The notes beneath the pieces were generated by a model, which was not told the origin of the DNA, did no database searches, and was given only the letters and a program-made list of their open reading frames with translations. Below are positions 28,167 to 34,147 of a stretch of DNA of 34,147 nt, piece after piece (positions within the stretch are counted from its first letter, which is position 1; the number at the start of each line of letters is the position of its first letter). The stretch is from a virus, in IMG/VR virus record IMGVR_UViG_3300033156_000833, positions 1-34,147 of that record; one strand, given 5' to 3'. Position numbers and translations under genes: made by a program.

Positions 28167-28312
28167 CTTTTGAACTTTGCAGAGAATTTGGTTGGACATT
28201 ACAGGAATTATATTCCCAACCATGGGATTTTATTAAATATTGTATAAAAAGAATAAATAATGAACGGAAGCACTATTCAAAAATTAAAAGTAATTTTAAC
28301 GGCCCAAGATAA
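28142..28312 (+). CDS. Tail assembly chaperone extension made by -1 frameshift (gpGT-like)
   Basis: After the A6G5 run the -1 frame is open from 28142 to the stop at 28310 and encodes a fluent ~50-residue segment: KRIAFELCREFGWTLQELYS, then QPWDFIKYCIKRINNE, the pattern of chaperone T-domains. There is no start codon for it, so it should exist only as a fusion to the 109-aa protein. The shift site is not a textbook XXXYYYZ in this frame; single slippage of Lys-tRNA on AAA (28143) or slippage on G5, or transcriptional slippage on A6, are options. It overlaps the tape measure start by 53 bases, as usual. Confidence 0.7.
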   Translation, partial: KRGLAKRIAFELCREFGWTLQELYSQPWDFIKYCIKRINNERKHYSKIKSNFNGPR

Positions 28313-29786
28313 AACCGGGAAAGTTTTTAAAGAAACTGGTAGAAATTTAAGTAATTTAGCTTCGCAGGCAAAGATGGCAAGTGCGGCAATTGGTGGATTG
28401 GCTGTTGGTATTGGTGTCAAAGCAATAAGATCAGCGGCGGCATTTGAGAGTAAAATGACTAATGTTGCTACTATTATTGACACCAATACAGAGAATATAA
28501 AAGAAATGGGAAAAAGGATATTAGATTTGTCAAGAGATGTTCCGGTAGCAGCAGATGAGTTAGCAGAAGCTTTATATGATGTAAGATCGGCTGGAATAAG
28601 TGCTGCAAAACAATTTGATGTTTTAAAAACAGCTGCTAAATTAGCTACAGCTGGGTTAGCTACAACTAAAGAAGCAACCGATCTTTTAACTTCTGCAATA
28701 AATGTTTATGCTGATGAAACTCATGATGCTAATAAAATAGCAAATATTCTTTTTAAAACTGTAAAGTATGGAAAAACAACAATTGCTGGTCTTGCTCAAG
28801 GATTTGGTAAAGTTGCTGCTATAGCTAAAGAGGTTGGTATTTCTTTAGAGGATTTATCGGCGGCAACTGCTATTTTAACAACAGGTGGCATTACTGCCAG
28901 CGAGGCCCAAACTGCATTAAAAGCTGCTATATCGAATATTTTAAAACCAACAAAGGCGGCAACAGAAACTGCTGAGAAATTAGGAATTCAATTTGATTTA
29001 GCGGCATTACAGGCAAAAGGATTGTCTGGAATGCTTGTAGAAATAACTGAAAAAGCTGGTGGAAATAAACAAGCAATTGCAGATTTATTTGGATCAGTAG
29101 AGGCGGCTAATGCAATGTTTGCTTTAGCATCAGAAGATGGGGCTAAAAAACTTAATGATATTTTGAAAGATATGAATAGTAATGTTGATGCTTTGCAGGA
29201 AGGTTTTGATAAGGCTACAGAAAGCACTGAAAATCAATATAGAATGTTAAAAAATAATCTTAATGTTGTAATGATTGAATTAGGAACAAAAATTTTGCCA
29301 ATTGTTATTGATGGAATGAAAGCTTTATTAGATTTATTAAGTGGATTTGAAAGACAATATAATAAAATAGCAGAAGCACAAGAAAGACAAACAGAGGCAG
29401 CATTAAAATTAATAAAAAGAGCAAGAGAAAGAGAAGCTGAAGGAGATATTGAGGCTGCAGAAAGATTAAGAGAAACAGCAAGATCAATTATGGGACAACC
29501 AATAATGCCAAAGAAAAAAGGATCTATATTTTCTATACTATCAGGCATTTCGTCTCTTTTTAAAATAAGAATGCAAGAAGGTGGAGTAGTTCCTGGACCA
29601 AAAGGAAAACCTGTTCCTATTTTAGCTCATGCTGGAGAAACAATTATTCCAGCTGATAAAAAAGTTGGTAATATATTTAATTTTAACTTTGCCGGAGCTT
29701 TTATTGGAAATAAAGAAGCTTTAATTGAGGAAATTAAAAGAGCAATTAATAGAGAATCCGAATTAAGAGCTCTGGCTGGAACATGA
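28260..29786 (+). CDS. Tape measure protein (TP901 type)
   Basis: A 508-aa protein that sets tail length. NLASQAKMASAAIGGLAVGI and the long domain with AAFESKMTNVATIIDTNTEN, DLSRDVPVAADELAEALYDV, GISLEDLSAATAILTTGGIT and FGSVEAANAMFAL are the TP901 core. The C-terminal quarter holds a coiled coil (ERQTEAALKLIKRAREREAE) and a glycine-rich EGGVVPGPKGKPVPILAHAGE, common at tape measure ends. At ~0.15 nm per residue it predicts a tail of roughly 75 nm, short for a siphovirus. The stop overlaps the next start by 4 bases. Confidence 0.88.
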   Translation: MNGSTIQKLKVILTAQDKTGKVFKETGRNLSNLASQAKMASAAIGGLAVGIGVKAIRSAAAFESKMTNVATIIDTNTENIKEMGKRILDLSRDVPVAADELAEALYDVRSAGISAAKQFDVLKTAAKLATAGLATTKEATDLLTSAINVYADETHDANKIANILFKTVKYGKTTIAGLAQGFGKVAAIAKEVGISLEDLSAATAILTTGGITASEAQTALKAAISNILKPTKAATETAEKLGIQFDLAALQAKGLSGMLVEITEKAGGNKQAIADLFGSVEAANAMFALASEDGAKKLNDILKDMNSNVDALQEGFDKATESTENQYRMLKNNLNVVMIELGTKILPIVIDGMKALLDLLSGFERQYNKIAEAQERQTEAALKLIKRAREREAEGDIEAAERLRETARSIMGQPIMPKKKGSIFSILSGISSLFKIRMQEGGVVPGPKGKPVPILAHAGETIIPADKKVGNIFNFNFAGAFIGNKEALIEEIKRAINRESELRALAGT

Positions 29787-31075
29787 GCCAATCAATTAAA
29801 TTTGACAATGTAGAGTTAATGAATGCCAGCTATACTCCTAAGGCTGTTAGGCATGATAGCAGTCCGATTAGGGAAATGGAAATTCTTGAATTAGCAAGAG
29901 AAGATGGTGGCGTTTTGGTTTCAGAAAGATTTAGGCCAAAAGTTATTGAAATTGAAGGAACTTTAAAGGCCAGTTCAAGAAGTGCTTTAGATAGTTTAAT
30001 TGATGATTTTAAGGAATTATTATCAAGAAGAAATAAAAATTTAGATATTAGTTATGGCGGATCAACAAGGAGATATATTGCTTTTGCAGAAGAAATTAGG
30101 ATAAATAGAGATTATTATCATAATTTATTTGTTCCTTATTATGTTAGATTTATTGTTCCTTCTGGGGTTGGGAAAGATATAAATGAAACTGCTGCTTTAG
30201 ATGGAGTTGATGCTGATCCTACTTATACTGGCAGTGTCAGTTTTGAGGGTTCAGCACCTCCAAAACCAAAAATAACTTTAACAATTGGAAGTGGTTGGGA
30301 TTATGCAAAAGGAATTCAATTTGAAAATACTACCAGAAGTGAAAAATGTATTATAAATAAAGGAACTTATTTTTCAGATGGTGATGTTTTAATAATTGAT
30401 TGCGATGAAAAAAAAGTCACATTAAATGATGAAGAAATAGAATTTTATGGAGTTATTCCATCATTTCAGATAGGAAGCAATGATATTGAAATTAAGGCTG
30501 GAAATATTGTTGATCAACAGTTTGTTCCTGATGAAGCGAAAACATTGGTAGATGATAAGATTTATGGAGACAATTATGTTGCTCAGAGTTTTATGGTTTC
30601 TCATACTGATAAAACTTATCAGGGTTATTATCTTAGAATTAAAAAAATTGGAGACCCATCTACATACGGAAATCCTTCTTTATATGTAGAAGTTAGAACA
30701 GATTTAAATGGAAAACCATATCAAGTAGTAAGTGGATCTGCTACATCTATTTCTGTTAATGATGTTGGAACTTCGTTTGATTGGATATTAGTAAATACAG
30801 CCGCAACATTTAAATTAAATGCTAATACTAAATACTGGTTGGTAGTTTTTATGTCTGCTGGGAATGGAGATATAAATAATTGTTATGTATGGCGAGGGAA
30901 TTCAGGAATAGCAGCTAATTATGGTAGAGGGCATGTTGTAAAAACTACTGATTATGGAGGAAATTATACTGATTATACTGATCAAGATAAAGGATTTAAA
31001 CTTTTATTCGGAGGTAAGCCAGATACTTCGCCTCAATTAACTTTAGATATAGATTATTATAAAAGATGGCTATAA
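29783..31075 (+). CDS. Distal tail (Dit-like) protein with extra C-terminal domain
   Basis: A 430-aa protein. Residues ~1-130 resemble the Dit N-terminal ring domain (IEIEGTLKASSRSALDSLID, then LDISYGGSTRRYIAFAEEIR and YYVRFIVPSG). Residues ~150-240 are the usual second beta part (IQFENTTRSEKCIINKGTYF). An additional C-terminal ~190 residues, with YVAQSFMVSHTDKTYQGYYL and TKYWLVVFMSAGNGD, look like a jelly-roll module found on tail proteins that bind surfaces or sugars. It follows tape measure, the standard place for Dit. No start doubt. Confidence 0.7.
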   Translation: MSQSIKFDNVELMNASYTPKAVRHDSSPIREMEILELAREDGGVLVSERFRPKVIEIEGTLKASSRSALDSLIDDFKELLSRRNKNLDISYGGSTRRYIAFAEEIRINRDYYHNLFVPYYVRFIVPSGVGKDINETAALDGVDADPTYTGSVSFEGSAPPKPKITLTIGSGWDYAKGIQFENTTRSEKCIINKGTYFSDGDVLIIDCDEKKVTLNDEEIEFYGVIPSFQIGSNDIEIKAGNIVDQQFVPDEAKTLVDDKIYGDNYVAQSFMVSHTDKTYQGYYLRIKKIGDPSTYGNPSLYVEVRTDLNGKPYQVVSGSATSISVNDVGTSFDWILVNTAATFKLNANTKYWLVVFMSAGNGDINNCYVWRGNSGIAANYGRGHVVKTTDYGGNYTDYTDQDKGFKLLFGGKPDTSPQLTLDIDYYKRWL

Positions 31076-31082
31076 TTAAAAA

Positions 31083-31104
31083 TCTCTATTAAGGTCGATA
31101 GAGA
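31083..31104 (+). repeat. AAGGTCG-loop hairpin, copy 6
   Basis: Perfect 7-bp stem (31083-31089 with 31098-31104), loop TAAGGTCG. The 3' arm ends 6 bases before the ATG at 31111. It is the cleanest example together with the copy at 26771; their arms share no sequence. Confidence 0.7.
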
Positions 31105-31110
31105 AATAAA

Positions 31111-31590
31111 ATGGTTAGAGAAAAAGGAAATTGGCTAACAAGATGGAAAATTGAAAAATATTTAAACGAAGAAGATTATAAAAATAATAAACCATATCAA
31201 ATTGATGAATTTGAGGGTAATTTACTTTTAGATGAAGGAATAAATGAGATTTGGCAGTTAGTGACAGGATTGGGTGGAACTGCTTATAGTAATGCTAATG
31301 CCCAGCTTGGAGTTGGTAATAGTTCAGTTGCTACTGCTTCTACGCAAACAGATTTACAGGGGGCCAGCACAGCATGGGTTGGCATGGATTCAGGATATCC
31401 ATCTGTTTCTGGAAATGTTGTCACATTTAAGGCTACTTTTGATGGTAATACTGGTAATTTTGCGTGGGAAGAATTTTCAGTTAGAAATGGGGCAACTGCT
31501 AATAAAAATTTAAATAGAAGGGTTATATCAAAAGGAACTAAATCAGCTGGAGAGGTTTGGACTTTGACATTAGAAATAGAGTTAAATTAG
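31111..31590 (+). CDS. Small tail-associated structural protein
   Basis: A 159-aa protein. The stretch ELDEGINEIWQLVTGLGGTA-like (LLLDEGINEIWQLVTGLGGT), SNANAQLGVGNSSVATASTQ, FAWEEFSVRNGATANKNLNR and VWTLTLEIELN matches a family seen in phages next to tail fibre or hub genes; its exact role is not established. It may be a baseplate or head-fibre part. It starts 6 bases after a hairpin. Confidence 0.62.
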   Translation: MVREKGNWLTRWKIEKYLNEEDYKNNKPYQIDEFEGNLLLDEGINEIWQLVTGLGGTAYSNANAQLGVGNSSVATASTQTDLQGASTAWVGMDSGYPSVSGNVVTFKATFDGNTGNFAWEEFSVRNGATANKNLNRRVISKGTKSAGEVWTLTLEIELN

Positions 31591-31623
31591 ATTATAAAAT
31601 TTAATATAGGTGGTTGAAGAATC

Positions 31624-33639
31624 ATGAGATATTGGCTAAAAATTCTAAAAAAAGCATATAATTGGGCTAATGAATATTTTGTAATCCAGGCTCGTTTTGG
31701 TTGTTCTTTAGTTGAGAATTTTGATTCATATAATGATGGAGATTTGAATGGACAGGGTGGTTGGTCGGGTGATACCCTCTACGATGTTCAAGGAACAGTT
31801 GTTCAAGCAGGAACAAAGGCGGTTAAATGTGCTGGTGGGGCAGGTTCTGGTAGTATTGGTAAAAGTTTTTCTCCTGAAGCGAGTGGCAATCAGATATTTT
31901 ATATGCGTAGCACCAACCCTACTCCACGACAAGCTGTTGTTTTTTATGAAGATGATAATCAGCTGATACATGTTTTATTTTATAATGGAAACATTGTTTT
32001 TGATGGGGGTTCAGGAAAAACAACTATTAAAAGCTCAGTATCAATCAATACTTGGTATAAAATAGAAGTTGAATGGCGAGAGAGTGATGGGTATTTTAGA
32101 GGAAGGGTAAATGATGGAAATTGGACAGATTGGGTATCACCATTAAATACATATACATCAGTTAATAAAATTAGACTTGTAACCTATTCAGGAACAACTT
32201 ATGATATCTTTGTAGATAGTTTCTCTGACCCGAATGCTCCAGTAGAAACTCCAATTACTCTTCCAAAAGAACTCGCAACAGCAATTGAGGAAATTTCAAT
32301 AGATAAAGATATAATTATTAAAGAAAGTGGAATTGGAACTGATAAAGCATTAAGGGATTTAGAAATAAGAATTACTGAATATGGAGTTGGTAAAGATGAT
32401 GCTTGGAAGGGACAGACGGTTGTAATAACTGAAAGTGGAATTGGTAGAGATGAAGTGACAGTTACAAAAAAGATATATGAGAAGAATATCCATATAAATG
32501 TTTACTCTCCTCAAGGTGAATTTTTAAAGGCTTGGAAAGATGCAACATTTGTTGGATTTACAAAAGAAATAAATGGAGGATTAGGCGAGTGTGTTATAAA
32601 ATTAGCAAGAAAATTTGATGATTATGGCGAGTATTTTGATGTTAAACTTAATAATGAAGTTCAGATTAAAATAACGGATAAGGATACGGCAGAAACATCA
32701 GAAAAAGAAAAACTTATTTATTCTGGATATATTTCTAAATATGAGCCTTGGGTTGAAGGTGGAAAAGAGGGGGTGACAGTGACATTATTAGGATATTATA
32801 CAAAATTTGCTCAAGATATTTATAAAAATGGAACAACGACAACAATTACTGAAACAGCAGAAGATGTTGGGCAAATGTTTAGAAATTTAATGGATAGATA
32901 TCGGGCCGAAACATCAAATCCAAAATTAAATTATTCAAATGAATCTATAGAAGAAACAGGAACGACTGCTACTTATACTTTTGAGATGATGACTTATAGA
33001 GAAGCTATAGATATTATAAAATCTTTAGCTCCGGCTAATTGGTGGTGGTATGTTGATCAAGAAAATATAGTTCATTTTAAACCTAAACCAAGTTCGGCAA
33101 CTCATACATTTATTTTTGGTCGTCATTTTAGAAGCGTAAGAATAGAAAAAGGAATGGAAAAGATTAAAAATGCCTTGTTGTTTTGGAACAGTAAAACTGG
33201 TGCAGGTCAGGTTTATAGGCTATATGATGATGATGGTTCAATATCTGATTATGGAAGGAGAGTATTAAAATATATTGATCCGGGAAGAATTGGAGATACA
33301 GTTGATGCAGATAAAATTGCTCAAGGATTTATATCTGAACATAAAGATCCTGATGTTAAAGTTGTTGTTGAAATTATGGATAATAATTATGATCCGTTTA
33401 GAGGTTATGATATAGAATCTATTGAACCTGGCCATACTTGTTCATTTGCTGGCTTTTCAGAATCTTTAAGTGAAACATTTGAAGAAAATATGCTTATTAC
33501 AAAGGTCGAATATTATTTAGATAAAGTAAGATTAACAATTGAGCCAATGAAGGCTGGAATTGTTGATCGAGTAGAAAAAATAGCAAGAGAAATTGGTGAT
33601 ATTAGCACTAAAGATGCTCCAACTTCTTATAATGAATAA
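31624..33639 (+). CDS. Tail hub/receptor protein with LamG-like domain and ITESGIG repeats
   Basis: A 671-aa protein. Residues ~30-210 form a LamG/concanavalin-like sandwich (ENFDSYNDGDLNGQGGWSGD, IDVNTWYKIEVEW-type strand INTWYKIEVEWRESDGYF, then YDIFVDSFSD), probably binding sugars. Next, residues ~230-285 contain three short repeats, KESGIGTD, TEYGVGKD and TESGIGRD. The rest (~290-670) is a phage tail hub of Tal type: GEFLKAWKDATFVGFTKEIN, IYSGYISKYEPWVEGGKEGV, GHTCSFAGFSESL and others. AGGTGG 10 bases before the ATG is an SD site. No protease motif is visible in the hub part. Confidence 0.72.
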   Translation: MRYWLKILKKAYNWANEYFVIQARFGCSLVENFDSYNDGDLNGQGGWSGDTLYDVQGTVVQAGTKAVKCAGGAGSGSIGKSFSPEASGNQIFYMRSTNPTPRQAVVFYEDDNQLIHVLFYNGNIVFDGGSGKTTIKSSVSINTWYKIEVEWRESDGYFRGRVNDGNWTDWVSPLNTYTSVNKIRLVTYSGTTYDIFVDSFSDPNAPVETPITLPKELATAIEEISIDKDIIIKESGIGTDKALRDLEIRITEYGVGKDDAWKGQTVVITESGIGRDEVTVTKKIYEKNIHINVYSPQGEFLKAWKDATFVGFTKEINGGLGECVIKLARKFDDYGEYFDVKLNNEVQIKITDKDTAETSEKEKLIYSGYISKYEPWVEGGKEGVTVTLLGYYTKFAQDIYKNGTTTTITETAEDVGQMFRNLMDRYRAETSNPKLNYSNESIEETGTTATYTFEMMTYREAIDIIKSLAPANWWWYVDQENIVHFKPKPSSATHTFIFGRHFRSVRIEKGMEKIKNALLFWNSKTGAGQVYRLYDDDGSISDYGRRVLKYIDPGRIGDTVDADKIAQGFISEHKDPDVKVVVEIMDNNYDPFRGYDIESIEPGHTCSFAGFSESLSETFEENMLITKVEYYLDKVRLTIEPMKAGIVDRVEKIAREIGDISTKDAPTSYNE

Positions 33640-33643
33640 ATAA

Positions 33644-33898
33644 ATGCTTATGGAAAATAATGGTTATAAATTAAAAATAGAACAAAGAATTTCTACTCTT
33701 GAGGAAAAGTATAGGGCAATTGCTGACGACATTGCCGAGATTAAATCATCTCTTAATAATCATATTACGGATATTTCTAAGCAACTGATTGAAATTAGAG
33801 AAGAAATCAATAAACGCCCGTCTTGGTTTGTAAGTGGATTAGTTTCTTTATTGGTATTACTAATTGGAATTTTATTAGGTATTTTATTGCCAAAATAA
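33644..33898 (+). CDS. XhlA-like holin-associated protein
   Basis: An 84-aa protein: long charged coiled coil (LEEKYRAIADDIAEIKSSLN and on to EIREEINKRP) then one C-terminal membrane segment (FVSGLVSLLVLLIGILLGIL). That layout is the hemolysin XhlA family, which pairs with holin and endolysin. Two in-frame ATG at 33644 and 33650 could start it; both leave the domain intact. First of the lysis genes; next gene starts directly after its stop. Confidence 0.72.
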   Translation: MLMENNGYKLKIEQRISTLEEKYRAIADDIAEIKSSLNNHITDISKQLIEIREEINKRPSWFVSGLVSLLVLLIGILLGILLPK

Positions 33899-34015
33899 AT
33901 GAGAAAAATTTCATTTAAAATTTTAATTATTTGGTTTTTTATATGGGTTTTGTGTCTTTTTTTGTGGGGCTTAATAATTTTTGGAATAAAAATGCTTATT
34001 AAAATGATTATATAA
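33899..34015 (+). CDS. 38-aa membrane peptide
   Basis: A short, almost fully hydrophobic peptide, MRKISFKILIIWFFIWVLCL with a second apolar stretch GLIIFGIKM. It follows the XhlA-like gene directly with no gap and precedes the endolysin, so a holin or antiholin helper is reasonable. Its size makes the call uncertain. Confidence 0.5.
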   Translation: MRKISFKILIIWFFIWVLCLFLWGLIIFGIKMLIKMII

Positions 34016-34077
34016 ACAGAAAATAAAAAAAGTGCGATTTATTTATAACATTTATTTAAAATTAAGATATAACTCTT

Positions 34078-34147
34078 ATGACGAAGGTATTTACTTTCCC
34101 CCTCAAAAATCCAAGAATAACCCAAAAGTTCGGAGAAAACCCGTTAA
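34078..34147 (+). CDS. M23 endolysin, 5' end (continues at base 2)
   Basis: ATG 34078 opens MTKVFTFPLKNPRITQKFGE then NPL and runs off the window. RITQKFGENP is the usual start of the M23 fold. The rest of such a domain, from LDLATFWRDKVYAP, is at base 2. Joined directly the frames do not match: one base (or 1 mod 3) is missing, and the HxG segment with the zinc His is absent, which suggests ~40-60 lost bases. The 62 bases before it (34016-34077) are AT-rich and hold nothing I can identify. Confidence 0.85.
   Translation, partial: MTKVFTFPLKNPRITQKFGENPL

Noticed and set aside
34147-34147. Direct joining of the last base to base 1 as a perfect circle
   Set aside because: The joined frame reads AAT then TAG, a stop, and the zinc-His segment of M23 is missing, so some bases must be absent.

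Overview
The window is almost the whole genome of a small tailed phage with an HK97-type head and, judging by its tail genes, a siphovirus (long non-contractile) tail. Every gene I can support lies on the + strand. The two ends carry the two halves of one M23 peptidase gene: the start codon is at 34078 and the rest runs from base 2 to 637. The window therefore looks like a circular or circularly permuted genome of about 34.2 kb, cut inside that gene with a few dozen bases missing. The DNA is very AT-rich (about 30% GC by eye). It uses TGA, TAA and TAG as stops, has sigma70-like promoters (TTGACA / TATAAT) and shows few Shine-Dalgarno sites. That fits an AT-rich bacterium with weak SD use, such as a Patescibacteria/CPR member, but the host is not proven. 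I see no integrase, transposase, DNA polymerase, helicase, tRNA or CRISPR array.

Layout. 33644-1070: lysis block, made of an XhlA-like protein, a small membrane peptide, the split M23 endolysin, a holin-like protein and a strong bidirectional terminator. 1078-6251: early region, starting with a DnaA box and a perfect-consensus promoter whose transcript would be almost leaderless. It holds a small HTH protein, a 47-aa membrane peptide, a 30-aa Arg/Lys-rich peptide, a probable ssDNA-annealing protein, a structured RNA, two winged-helix proteins (the second with iteron-like repeats inside its gene, a likely origin) and a membrane-anchored RlpA-like protein. A run of small genes follows, several sharing a repeated start segment. 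6264-10433: first glycan cassette (deacetylase, glycosyltransferases, methyltransferase) ending in a virion decoration-like protein. 10442-14429: promoter-like region, DUF1064 nuclease-like protein, ParB-like protein, C5 cytosine methyltransferase and the two terminase subunits. 14434-19752: second glycan cassette of six enzyme genes plus one small gene, inserted between terminase and portal. 19749-33639: a promoter followed at once by a terminator, then portal-MuF, protease, capsid, connectors, tail tube, tail chaperone with a -1 frameshift, tape measure, Dit-like protein, a small tail protein and a tail hub with a LamG-like domain.

How it works together. The phage has an initiator and a recombinase but must borrow the host replisome. 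About a quarter of the genome encodes sugar-modifying enzymes, next to virion genes, which suggests modification of the virion or of the host surface. The most unusual feature is a set of RNA hairpins whose arms differ in sequence while the loop keeps AAGGTCG or a close variant. They sit at gene junctions, often only a few bases before a start codon. With the terminator placed directly before the portal start codon, two other structured RNA candidates and a short Arg/Lys-rich peptide, they suggest an RNA-based control layer that I cannot match to a described system.
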